A stretch of 64,000 nucleotides of DNA. Source: Enoplolaimus lenunculus. Its lineage: Eukaryota; Nematoda; Enoplea; Enoplida; Thoracostomopsidae. A program made the translations under genes and the position numbers. Positions 13,001-26,676 of the stretch are shown here, in pieces; the stretch's first letter is position 1, and each line of letters opens with the position of its first letter. The notes under the pieces are model-generated. The model was not told the DNA's origin. It ran no database searches and worked only from the letters and a program-made list of their open reading frames with translations. The stretch lies in NCBI GenBank assembly GCA_030248215.1, contig JASANG010001872.1:186001-250000 (forward strand), given 5' to 3'.

Positions 13001-16000
13001 AAGCAAAACATTAATTTAAATCTTAAACTAACCCTATTGCAGTCTCAGAAAAACATTCCGCCCCTGTTCGTACATGAGCCCACGCAGTTGTGATCTGCAG
13101 CTATTTTGACAATTTTATCGTTCAAAATTTTAACAATTTTTACGTCAGCGGTGCAATCTTCGAAACAATGGTCAGTCAATAAATGCTAGTATAACTTCAG
13201 TTTGTTTGGTAACATTAACTGCAAGTAAGCTGGACCGCAACGTCCAGCGATCCGGGCGTTGAAAAATCCGGGTGGGTTTGTTCCCCGTCCAACTATTTGA
13301 TAGACAAAGAATCGTTTTGCAGGTTTAGTATAAACGTTGGGTAGAATTGCATATTTAATCTATTTTTGTATTTGCAGAATGCAAACCAAACCAAATCAAG
13401 TGCACGAGCGGGGAGTGTTTGAACGTTAGCGACATGTGTGACGGTATATATCATTGTGCCGATAGAAGCGACGAATCAAACTGCGGTAAGCGGTGCAATG
13501 TCCTCGGCGCTAGATAATAGGTATAATCGTCGGAAGCTTAAGTAACCCTTGAACTAAATTCGATTTCTCTTTAAATAAAAAAATCTACGTGAAAAGTGGT
13601 TGATTATCATAATTTTCGATATGTTCTTAAAGCTTGCTCCCATGAAAACGTGCTGTATTGTGATTGGGCACGCATTCACGGCTGCTGCTGCAGCTGCTGT
13701 TTTGTTTTTGGGTTTAAACTTTAATCAGTTTCACTAAAAGCAATAAATTTTAAATTGAATAGTATGGTAAAATCGTCAATATAAACACAAAACAGTACTG
13801 TTTCAGTAAGGCTTGCGAGTGATAACACTGTGCTGGTCCGATCAGTAGACACGTCGTGGTTTCCAATTTGCAGCAACGTCTGGCAACGTTATCATAGCGA
13901 TGTGGTTTGTCAACAGCTAGGCTACAGGTAAGCTTATAATCCAATCTTGAAAGGCGGCTCTTTTGGAATTTTAAATTGAAAATGTTGAAAATAAATTTTA
14001 TGAGTCAAAATTTATCGTGTTTCACGAATGTTTTGTGTGTGAAGCTGTCAATATTTCGCTGTCATTAACGAGTTATATTGTTGCAAGAGCTGACTCCGCT
14101 AGGAAAATAACTAACAAGCGAAAGCGGCATTTTAAAACAGACAATTTTACCAAAATAATATGATAAACATGCGTTGGGTTGGATTATCGTTTAGTCATTT
14201 TTACTAAAACAATATTGAACTTTTTAAATCTTATGCCATATTTTGCTTTAGCGGTGCTCAATCAGAAACGTTCCGTGAATACTCTGGCTCTAGTTTTCAT
14301 CTTCTCGGCCATCCAATGACACAAGATTCCTTAAATATTCAGTTTTTATTACAATCAAAGTAAGCATTTATGCCGTACTATTCCTGTATGTGATTAGGTT
14401 TTATGTAAGATTCCTTCTAAATTTATGTATTATGATCCGACTTTAAATGTTTCTAACATATCTGAGTATTTAGATGAACTGTGAAGCACGATCTTCAATT
14501 GCGCTTTATATGTATAATTTATGTTTTGCGCATATTGCAATCAATAATATCAAGACTGGATCATGACAAATGTGTGCAACTCTTGGAGTCCCGCATGGTA
14601 CGGAATGTATCATCGGGCGTTGCGTTTTTGGCCGACCTTCCCTTGTTTAGATGGGGGTTCGCTACCACATGAATACCCCTAAATCAAACTATAAAGGGAC
14701 CATGTTTGACGTCGCATACATAAAGTGCTATGGTTCGCACAGGGCAAAAACGCAACGCGTGTCGGGTACATTCTTTTCTACGCAGAGTGTACCCAGTGGC
14801 ACAATCTTGTAAAAAGAGTCATTATCCACTCTTGAGAATACCGAACAATGGCAGACCCAGAGGAAAGTCGATGTAAGCCTGTAGCCAGCTCATCTAGCTA
14901 GGGAGAGTAAACATTTTTCTGGAGGGGCATACTAGTTTTTTCGATGACTTACAAGCAAAGTTAAAAAGGAAGACCAGAATTTTTCCAAGGGGACAGAGCC
15001 CCCCTCGTTCCCCTCTGGCTGCGGGTCTCAGGCGGTACATCCCGGATGTAGCTCGCAGCACCAGTTCAAAAAACTTTACGTCTTCAGCGAAATTTCTAAA
15101 CTCTTAAATATCAAAATATTTCCTAAACAAAATACACATGCGTTAACTAGAAAATCCAGGATAAGCCACAAATACTGAATAAATCAAAATCAATTTGTTT
15201 ATCGTCGTAACACAGAAGTACCATAGGTTAGAAAAAATGCTGAGTATTTGTTTTTGATTTTTATGTTTTAGCCTTTCAAGCACTCACTGTGTGTCGTCTC
15301 AGATTGTTCAGTTGCAATGTCTTCAATACAGTAAGTTTAACAATAAATTTTTAAATTTTACACATTTAAATTGTTAATAAATTTCCATGGATTGAAGCAA
15401 TAATGGGATAATCGCTAATGTTGATTATGGTATGCCCATAATCTATACGGGATGTCTGGAGTTGAAGGAACTCGATTCACTCAACTGAAGCTACAGACAA
15501 CTGGTTCGCATAATTCTTCGTTTGATTTCTGGCCGTAAATTCAATTATATAAAGAAGTATATATAATAATAGCAGGCATGTATACAAGAAAGGGACAGAA
15601 GACAATTTTACATGCTTTAAAAGTAACTGCAAATATATGTATAGATATAGGAATATGTATTGAAATGTTTTTAGACTGCGGCCGTGTATCGAATCATCCG
15701 TATATTTCAACAACAATCCAGTCAACACAACTTCAAAGTAATTCAAGTAGAAAGCGGCGCCGAAAACGGATCGTCGGAGGCCAAATGTCGAAGAAACACG
15801 AATGGCCTAGTGTTGGATTTATATTTCACCCAGAAAAGAAATGGGCGTGTACCGGTACTATCATTGCTCCACGCTGGATTGTAACGTCTGCACAGTGTGT
15901 TCGACGAACGTGAGTTGTTTTGTGGTTCGCCAACTTGTCTATAGAATGACACGATAGTGGCGTATCGATCACATCGCCGAAAAAAATATTACTAGAATTA

Positions 16001-18061
16001 GTACAAGGAGACAATTCTGTAGTTGTATAAGCAGTGAACTTTTTACAATTTGTATATAAAATGGTTTATGCCTGAGAAGCTAAATTGAGAAAACATTAAA
16101 ACATTTAGACATATTGAACATAGAATAAATACACGTTCAACTATGCCTAGAGGTACCAAACACAGTGGTAAAAGTTCCTGTTTCCGATGGATACTTTCCG
16201 GAAATAGTGACAGTTGTCGTATTTTAGTATTACAAGATATTCTACTGCGCATTAAGGCTAGCTTAGTACAATATTGCAGACATTTCAAACATGATATTTG
16301 ATATTGACGGGCATTAGTCGAATATCATGTGATATTACTTAATGAACGGTGCATATATCACATCAGGATATCAGACATTTGAATTTTTTGAATTTGATAA
16401 GAGCTGCTGTAGTAATATCAACGTGCACCACACATTAGCTTGGCTTGCGCAGCAGCATACCAAATCCTGTATTCGGCTACAATTTCTGATGTAAAACACA
16501 ATTCTATCTTAAAGTTTCCCGTCATTCTGCATTTTTATTAATTACCGGAAAAATTGTTTCAGAGACACGTCACCGTTGCTATGGAAATTTATCGCTGGTA
16601 ACGGTGAACCGTCTGGCAAAAATGATCCCACAATAGCTGTTGTGGCAATCAAACAATTCGTTCAGCATCCGTCATATAAGCTTCGATCAAATTTAGCCGA
16701 TTTTGATGTGATGCTAGCAAAACTGTCTCAGCCGCTTAATTTCACCGCTAGCCATACGTCTGAAGTGCTAAACTACAGGTCAATTGCTCCTCCGAAAATC
16801 TCAGAACACATTCGCAAAACGTTTTCTGAAGGTGCCACCAATCCAGCTCCTAACCTATCCGCTGTATGCTTGCCTGACCACCCCACAGAACCTGGTTCGT
16901 GGTGCTTTACCCCTGGCTGGGGTTATGTGATGCCCGGAGGTAATATTTCGTTAAATTCATGTTCTTTAACCAACCATAGTTGCGGTGCTGAATTGAAAAA
17001 TTACTTGTATTGCGTGACTCCAATTATACAAAACTAAATCATGATTACTAGGTCGAGCTGCTACTCATGCCAATATCTAACTGGTTGAAACCAAGTTGCT
17101 ATTCTGAAAGCTAATAGCTATTGAGCATGTTAGACCGAATAATAATTTGTCAGTAAACCTAAATTTGAATAGTATGTTTGGGTTTGCAGGATATTACATC
17201 AATAAGCGATTAAAACACGTCGACATGGGTGTATGGTCAACGCATAAATGTAACTCGTCTGATCATTTTCGTGGTGCACTTACAAAACGGATGTTATGCG
17301 CTGGCAATCAGATCTACAATTGGGGCCCATGCTTTGTAAGAATTGCTTTGAGATACTATTGGCAGGAGGCGGATCATGACGTTACCTTGACCTGGACCTA
17401 TAATACCGAGTTGTCGTGTAAGCCCCTATAATGTGAAAAGAGATATATTCAAGTTTTGGTGTTTCAATTGCTAGGTTCAACAAAAGCTAACATGCTAATG
17501 TACCTTCCTTCACTACGAGCCCCTTAGCGCTACGAGCTCTGATGCCACAACCTCGCTTGCCTCGAGTATGATTCGCTCCTTATTATATTTGTAAAGTTCC
17601 TGTATTAATTGTTTAGATGAAATTATTGTAGACACTTACCGACGCCATCGCTTTTATTAGATAGCCAACAGTTTTACGCTCGTAGGCATCATAAGTGCTA
17701 ATCAGCATCTGCGTAGTCAGGAATTTGTAAAAAAAAGTGGCGTGACGTTGTATAATATTTACGAACGCGGTATCTTGAATTGCAAACCGAAACCGTGTCT
17801 AAAAACCGGTTGACACAAATCTCACAATAGGTTGACGTCTGAAACACCCTTTACTACGCTCTTGCTAATGTGTATTTGTGATTGTTGTCGTAGAATGACG
17901 AAGGATCTCCGTTACTATGTCAAAACGCATCTACCGGATCATGGTATTTAGCCGCAATACTGACCTACCAAAACTGCGGCTCTTACCGACAACATCCATC
18001 TGTGTTCGCAGACGTCTACGCCCTGAAGCCTTGGATACAGAATGTCGTTGGGATTAGCTGA
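7030..18061 (+). CDS. Type II transmembrane LDLa-SRCR trypsin-fold pseudoprotease (corin/TMPRSS-like)
   Basis: Sixteen exons read continuously in frame (3,780 nt, 1,259 residues plus stop): 7030-8210, 9008-9126, 9191-9310, 9419-10003, 10266-10373, 11290-11403, 11884-12000, 12516-12629, 13378-13485, 13807-13927, 14252-14359, 15272-15330, 15675-15909, 16563-16939, 17190-17335, 17894-18061. The first coding exon with the ATG lies upstream and was not found. Order: Ser/Thr-rich cytoplasmic region (about residues 1-394), one membrane helix (about 412-440), mucin-like Ser/Thr/Pro stalk (to about 668), five six-cysteine LDLa repeats, one per exon (666-855), SRCR domain (856-951, starts VRLASDN), then a trypsin domain after the polybasic run RKRRRKR and IVGG. 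Structural cysteines are kept, but the catalytic His is Gln (TSAQC, 15893-15895) and the catalytic Ser is Glu (NDEGSPLL, codon 17900-17902); the Asp (DFD, 16705-16707) remains. S1-pocket Asp189 is also lost. So a membrane-bound or shed non-catalytic binding protein is likely. The 8210 donor (GTTGGT) is the least certain junction. Confidence 0.88.
8428..8688 (+). repeat. 33-bp minisatellite, eight units
   Basis: Eight head-to-tail units of 33 bp (unit begins gcgcaaatattaaaaccaag and ends in agtattccccttt) with only one or two substitutions per unit; the last unit is slightly short. It sits in the intron between the cytoplasmic-domain exon and the membrane-helix exon of the pseudoprotease gene. 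Because 33 is a multiple of three and the unit has no stop in some frames, long open frames appear on both strands (plus-strand unit [11 protein letters not shown]), but flanking sequence shows no splice or domain support for translation. Confidence 0.93.
10374..17893. other. Introns of the pseudoprotease gene: mostly unique, some repeats
   Basis: The larger introns (10374-11289, 11404-11883, 12001-12515, 12630-13377, 14360-15271, 15331-15674, 15910-16562, 17336-17893) hold no further exon I can support. Recognisable content: the end of a dispersed element near 11639-11672, a GC-richer repeat near 12050-12190, TAAGCC-type tracts at 12955-13010, an inverted-repeat element at 14600-14782, and a dispersed repeat at about 14870-15035 that has a relative near 47940-48000. 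Confidence 0.5.
14600..14782. mobile_element. Small MITE-like element with inverted ends
   Basis: The stretch begins with cggaatgtatcatcggg then cgttgcgttttt (14618-14629) and ends with aaaaacgcaacg (14746-14757) followed by cgtgtcgggtacattc, an imperfect inverted repeat of about 30 bp around a short interior. It lies inside an intron. No coding capacity and no clear target duplication, so assignment to a transposon group is not possible. Confidence 0.45.
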
Positions 18062-18328
18062 ATTGGAGTGGAATTCCAAACTTAATTTATCAAAGAATTG
18101 AATGCTCGGATTCGATAGGCAGTAAAAAATTTTAGCACTGACATTTTTATGAACATAGTACCGATATGGTGCGCGAAAGCAAATGTTGGCGTTTCGTCCG
18201 AATTACGTTTCTTATACTAAACGATGGATACTCGTCAGCGAAATATGGCGTCATTTTTAGCGCATTATTTTTTAGTTTGTGACACGTTACATTACAGAGT
18301 GGCTGATTTGATAGTTTGTAAATATTGC

Positions 18329-18334
18329 AATAAA
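18329..18334 (+). terminator. Poly(A) signal AATAAA for the pseudoprotease gene
   Basis: An AATAAA hexamer 268 nt after the stop codon at 18059-18061, followed by a T-rich stretch. It is the first canonical hexamer I see downstream on this strand. Confidence 0.5.
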
Positions 18335-19647
18335 CATGCATCTTTTGGTTCCGGTTGCTATCGTTGTTGGAATATTTGATAAAAGTTTAACGGAATTGTA
18401 TTTATAATACTGTTCTAAAGTTTATCTTGTAAAATAATTGAAAATGCTCCATTTTTTCTGTTTGACCTAATTAGTAAAAGTACAACGCTATTGCAGATTT
18501 TGTTTAAAATAGCTGTTTAACGCTTTATATCTAAGCGGTTAAACGTTGCGTGTTAACATTGCGATGCTGTAGGTATACCAGAGATATAAATATGTAACAA
18601 AAAACAATTTTTTACTTACATGCCTCCAAGTCTTAAGTCACAATTTTAACTTGACCGCATCTATACAACTTCAAAGTTATCAGGAAGGCTATTACACACA
18701 TCTGTAGAGATATGGTTGTGTCCATCGCCTCGAATAGAAAGCCAACATTTAGATCTTCATATCAGGGACACGTCAAATTAGATGTGAGTGCTAATAATCG
18801 CACGGGCTTTTTTGGCAACGCTGTGGGGGGCACTGGAAGCGCGGTCATTGATTGGCCGGCCCGCTATTCGAATATCGCTGAGCTTTAGAGGTGCTTGAAG
18901 AACAACGTACAACTTGTAGTAGAGAGAGCTGGTTGCGGCTTGCATCGTGGAATTGTTGCTGGGCTGTCACTAGTGTATTTGCATAAATATGAATAGGGTA
19001 TGATGGAGTCTTTTGTTTTGGACCTTGTTGTTCTGGTTTAGGCCAGCGCTGGATTAAAGGGGCCCCGGGCCTCCTACCAAAAGGGGCCTCCCACCAATCG
19101 AAAACTGACGATATGCTTCAATTGATTAAGCCAACAAAAATTTTTTCGCGGACCACGAGGTTATACAAGCTGTGAAACATTTCATTGGGGAGCCCTGTCG
19201 GTTCTGTTTGGGGCGGCCTACTGTTTTTATTCCAACGCCGGTCGTACCACTACGAGATTTTTGGGAAGTTCTGATTGCGTTCTTCGGCAGTGTTATATAC
19301 AAGGGTGTGAAAAACACTTTTCCAAATGTTGAGAAAGGTCTTTGCCACCAGTTTCAATACTAGGAGAAGTGTTGTGCAATTACCACTTTTTCTACTGGCC
19401 GGCTGGCCGGCCAATATACAAATTTAAAAATTATCAAACATTTTTATTAACACCATGAAAGCAGCAGTAAAAATATAAACACATGTTTCTACATTTTGCA
19501 ACTTCGAAGCATATATGTTTTTTTTTCATTTTTAAACATAAAATTCAAGTAAATTGTTATATAAATCAATATTTTCTTTGCAAGTCACTAATCTGAGAGC
19601 TGAGGTCGAGCTCGAAATATATACCAACGCTTATAGTTGGATACGGG

Positions 19648-19960
19648 CAGGGTACAACCGGAGGTCTGCCTCCGGCTTCGGCAGAAAATCGGTCTCCGGC
19701 TCCGGTCGAATCTTTACCGGAGGTTCCGGAAATTTCGGTAGTAATCTGCATAATTTTGCAAAATTTATTTGTTCAGCGCGTTTCGTTTTGCTTTTGTCAC
19801 AATTTTGAGGAACGAATTTCTAAAATTTCGCAGAAAATTAGCGAAAAACCATACAACTTAACAACATATTGCAGATAATGGCTAAAATTAACTAACTCAC
19901 CATAGTTTTTACTACCTAATTTCGCCTCACCTCCGGCTCCGACGCCGGCAACAGTATAAT
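19648..19960 (+). mobile_element. hAT-like MITE (CCGGAGGT subfamily), right end lost
   Basis: Begins cagggtacaaccggaggtct, then CCGG-rich subterminal sequence, an AT-rich core (aattttgcaaaatttatttg, cgcgtttcgttttgcttttg) and a second CCGG-rich block ending ctccggctccgacgccggca. The terminal CACCCTG expected at the right is absent. The same core appears inverted at 29411-29739. Confidence 0.72.
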
Positions 19961-20827
19961 AACAATGACGAAGTTTAATATTCTTCGCGTAAGCACAAAC
20001 TGGAACCGTAAATGCTGTTCTTCAAACTATTGCTGTCCCGCGGAGAAACGGAGTGCTCCTGAATGTAGGGCCCAAATTTTACATATTATCAAGCATTATT
20101 ACAATGGTATATATCATTAGGTTTCTAGAAGGTTTACCAACAACCATTTTAGGTTAGTTCTACAAGAAACTACCTCGTTCTAATATAAATATACGATAAC
20201 TAAGAAGAACAAGTTCAGTAGAATCCCATAAGCTTTAATAGATGACAGTTTAAGGCACTATTTCTAAATATTTTTATATACCACATCTGTGCAAAATATT
20301 GCCGATCACTTTCCCTTCATGCAATTAATACGACGAAACGTTAAATGATCAAAATATTGGCATGTTACGCTGAGGGCCGTCCGGTTTTTCGGGAAAACAA
20401 CAAGCAGGAGTGTAGTATAGGTAAACCGACGATAAAAACACGCCTGTTTACGTATAAACTTATTTATACACACTAAATAGAGGCGTAGTCAGTGGGTTTC
20501 AGGGGTCAACTGCCCCCCGTTTGGGATTTTAATTTTCCTACTGGAATAGCTAAAATTTCTAATAAAGTACATAACTGTGTTTTTGGCGGTTTTAGTGTGA
20601 GAATGGCTTAGTGCAGGGGACTTGCAGACGGCAGCTTCCATCGTGATTTATAGTGTCCCTTGAAATCGCAGGGGAATAGGGGAGCGGTAGCCTTGTAAAT
20701 TTATTTGTATACAATAACCAAGGGCGTCGGGGGGTGTTTAAATGTCAACTCGACCCTTTTGGGCCTAGAAATTTAGTTATACTGTGTCTGACTATACCTA
20801 CCTGCACCTAAAAACTTTAGCCATATC

Positions 20828-20912
20828 CAAACTGTCCCATCTGTCCCAAGTGTCCCAGCTGTCCCATTTGTCCCGTTTGTCCCAACTGTCCATCCGTCCC
20901 ATCTGTCCCAAT
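20828..20912 (+). repeat. Short tandem repeat of type CTGTCCCA-A/T
   Basis: About nine consecutive units of ctgtccca plus one or two variable bases (ctgtcccatctgtcccaagt and so on). The related phrase tcccgggaa occurs shortly downstream at 20945-21000. Confidence 0.85.
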
Positions 20913-21339
20913 TATATTTTTTGTATGTACTCCTGGTGCATTGCTGTCCCGGGAACATGGGACGGGTACTCCTGGTACATTTCTATCCCGGGAAAATGGG
21001 ACTGCCTTTAGGGTAACATTGGCCCCCTTGATCGGTGAGAAAATCTGATTTATTTAATTTGGTTACATTATTCCCTTTATTATTGTCAAAAGATGCTGTA
21101 TATATAATCCAGCGAAATATTTTACTTTATTTTTCTAAAACGGAATGGAACAGAGATCATATGAAGCCCAATATCTCACCACACGAGCTGTTTAGAATAT
21201 AACTGCGACCAAAGTGATTTGAACTAGGGATTCAATCTCAACATTGATAACAGTAGCCAACATTTCAGATTGCAGCTAAAAGTTTTGCGCAATAAAATAT
21301 ATATTTTTCTCGCAATTTTTCATTATATACAGATGTTTC

Positions 21340-21455
21340 CAAAACCCTACCGAAATTGCCAGAACCTCCTGCAGAAATTATACTGAAACCGAAGGTTGAT
21401 TTTCTGCCGAAGCATAGAGGTAGACCTCCGGTTGTACTTTGCCGTGTATAAAGAT
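21340..21455 (-). mobile_element. Partial CCGGAGGT-subfamily MITE
   Basis: Contains accgaaattgccagaacctc, gattttctgccgaagc and acctccggttgtactttg in the order expected for the minus-oriented right half of the family (compare 29680-29739). The left half is missing. Confidence 0.6.
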
Positions 21456-22140
21456 AAGGGGAGGAACCTTTTTCTGCGGGAGTTCATTAGAAAAAGTTTA
21501 AGCCTTGAACTGATTTTTTGCTGAGGATTAGGTATACGCTCATTTTTCCGATTTTGGATTAGGAATATACATATACTACTGCTACGGCGGCCGTGTTCTA
21601 TGCATTTGCCGGTGCCGGAGACAGCCTTGCAGTTATACCCTGAGATACATACAACAATCATTTTAAAATCAAAGTAAACTTTATCGGGTACAGCAACACA
21701 AGCAGTGAATTGTCTGGTAGAACAGTTAATTTGACCTGACAAACGTAAAATTTTTGTTAATGGTTCTGATACGTTCAACTGAAGCCCAAACAACCGGAGG
21801 TCTGCCTCTTGCTCCGGCTGAAAATAAGGTTTCATGTTCCAGTTCATAATTTTTGCCAGAGATTTCGGCAGCTTCAGTCAAGGACGCAAATATGAAGAAT
21901 CTAAGGGAGGCGCATGCGCATTTTTTGGGTCTTTTTGGTTATCCCCCTAGCCAGCGTTTGCCCAAAGATGGTTAATGTTGAAAATTTTTGTATATTTGAC
22001 CGTTTCATAACATCCCCTGGACATTCCACTCTCAAATTTGAAGTTCTTCAAAAATTTGATTTTTAAGGTTTCAACGTCCTCCTAGCGCCCAAAAATTCAT
22101 TTGTTAAAAAGTTGACAAGTTATATACCTGCTCCGGTTAT

Positions 22141-22688
22141 GAGGGTACAGCCAGAAATTTGTGTCCGGCTGGAAATCGACCTCCGGCTTCGGTAGAATGT
22201 TTGCCGGAGGTTCGGGAAGTTTTAGTAGTGAATTTCTTATAATATTACAAAATTTATAACATTCGGTGCGTTAGGCTATACGTTTTGATATAGTTTTGAG
22301 AATAAATGATAGGAATTTTTTTAAAATAAAACATAAGAACAAAATTTTTGACAACGCTTTAAAGGTATTTCATGAAATTTACAAAATAAACGACTACTCG
22401 AATCTGCGTCATGACCGACTGCACCTCCGGCTCCGGGAAGCTTTTTTGATATCCGACTCCGGTAACTTGTATCGAATGGTGCGTTTCACTTTAACCTTTT
22501 GTACAATTTTCCGGAAAAAGTTGCCCAGAAGTTGTAAAAAAATAAGTGTGAAAGCAAATTATACAATCCCTTACTTGCTAAAATTAGCAATTTAAACCAC
22601 TTAAACTACATATTTGCGCCTCACCACCGGCTCCGGCAAATTTTGTTGTCCTCTGGCTCCGGTACTTTGCATTTTCGGTTTCACCCTG
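22141..22688 (+). mobile_element. CCGGAGGT-subfamily MITE, diverged full-length copy
   Basis: Starts gagggtacagccagaaattt (a diverged form of cagggtacaaccgg), has ggcttcggtagaatgtttgc and ggaggttcgggaag, an AT-rich middle, then ggctccggcaaattttgttg, and ends ttttcggtttcaccctg. Longer than the other copies, with no matching 8-bp flanks, so it may contain an internal duplication. Confidence 0.6.
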
Positions 22689-23491
22689 CCCTTCTGCTTA
22701 CTATTTTGCCTGTGACACCAGTAGTTTCAAGCTATAAGGTTCAAAACCTACATTTTTGCTGGAAAAACGGAACATCTATGAACCCTATATTTTCCTTGCG
22801 ACAGTTTCCAACTTCTTTTTTAAGTAAGAAAACATCATAAACTATATTTTTCATGGTGAAAAGGAACGGTTCTAAAGCCTATTTTTGTTGAAACGGCCGG
22901 TCAGTTGCGAAGCGTATGGTTTTGCTGAAAAAAATGGGACAACATATAGCTTTGAAGCATCGTTGGCGATTCGGATAACGACAGTGAGCGAAACATGAAA
23001 AAGTTATCAAGAACTCATACATCCCTAAAATTAACTGTGGCTAAAATCGTTCTTGTTCATGACAAACACTTTCTATGTTAGAGGTAATGTATTTTAACAG
23101 ATAATGATGAAATAATGTTTTTATTACAAAACATAACTGCATAATATAGAAACAGTTCACATAAAGATAACAACAGCCAAGATATAGGTCCATAGAGAAT
23201 TTGATATTTCCATTAACGACACAATCTTTAACATTACTCGTAAGAACAATAGTTCTAGAGGTTCAGTATCAGCTACGTATGTAGTCTAGCTAAATTAAAT
23301 TCGTGTTCTTTTTGCAAAATTTACTTATTTCTCCACCATTGGCTGCCAGTAAAAATTATGGTTAGTAACAGCGATCTCTCGCTTCAATCCTTTATAAAGG
23401 CGTTTGATAATTTAGCGTACTTAAACTAACGTCAATATTGCAACACAAGATAACATTAAGACTCAACAGTATACATAAAAGAACACGTTAA

Positions 23492-25988
<2,497 letters not shown>

Positions 25989-26609
25989 CTAAGGTAAAGT
26001 ATATATACGATCAGCAAGTGCATATATTATATATACCGTAGCCCAAACCGTAAATCAGCCCAATTCAGAATTGCGCTAGTCTATGGTGGAATTACGACTT
26101 GGGCTAGCCAACGACGTAATTATTTCTCGTTGTGATTGGTTACTACCTTAATACAATACTCAAATGCGATTAGCTGATGCAAATGCATATTCATTTATCT
26201 TTTTTCAAGTTTACAGACAATTTATTCTTATTGCTCGGACCGAAAAACCCTTCATATACCCGGGTGCGACCGAATCTCTGGTTCTGGTCTAATACGTGTC
26301 TGGCGAAAACTGATATCCGTACTGGGCTCGGGTATGCTCCAGGGTGGCACCGAATCCGCCATTTGACCGAATCCAAACCCATTGTTGACAAGTTGACCCA
26401 TGTAGACGGCACCAGCTCAAGCAGATTTTGTACATCAGAAAAAGACTAATGCATATGTGAACCCACAAAATGCATATGCAGAAACCATAATTAAAATAGA
26501 CAACGGAGCCAAAATACTACAGAGCCTTGGAACCAAAACACTACAGAGCCTTAAATAGCGTATTCTGAGGTTCGACGCATAAGCACACACAGAAATACAG
26601 CAGCTATGA

Positions 26610-26676
26610 GGTTGCGTGGCTCAGTGGTAACGCGCTGGTATGAGGATCTGTCGGTCACGGGATCGAAATCTTCTAA
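26610..26676 (+). other. tRNA-like sequence (tRNA relic or head of a SINE)
   Basis: gttgcgtggctcagtggtaa contains an exact pol III A-box-like TGGCTCAGTGG, and gggatcgaaatc downstream resembles a B box at suitable distance. A normal anticodon stem cannot be drawn, so a working tRNA is unlikely. The following 300 bp include ttcaacaaaatcggttgagt, a phrase type common in invertebrate SINE-like repeats. Confidence 0.4.

Larger units (their letters stand above)
18062..23491. other. Gene-free repeat-rich region
   Basis: Beyond the 3' UTR of the pseudoprotease gene no coding region can be supported. Contents: a GC-rich patch at 19030-19120 (ggggccccgggcc type, also echoed near 12060 and 30390), hAT-like MITE copies at 19648-19960, 21340-21450 and 22141-22688, an 8- to 10-bp tandem repeat at 20828-20912, and a TTAGGC-family remnant at 21449-21600. 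A TTTATT at 23120-23125 may be the poly(A) signal (minus strand) of the proteasome gene. Confidence 0.55.

Noticed and set aside
15578-15674. Open frame running into the protease exon from an ATG at 15578
   Set aside because: The upstream part is intron; a splice acceptor at 15673-15674 joins the exon in phase with the SRCR end.
26610-26676. Functional tRNA gene
   Set aside because: A-box is good, but the anticodon and T arms do not fold properly and the B box is imperfect.
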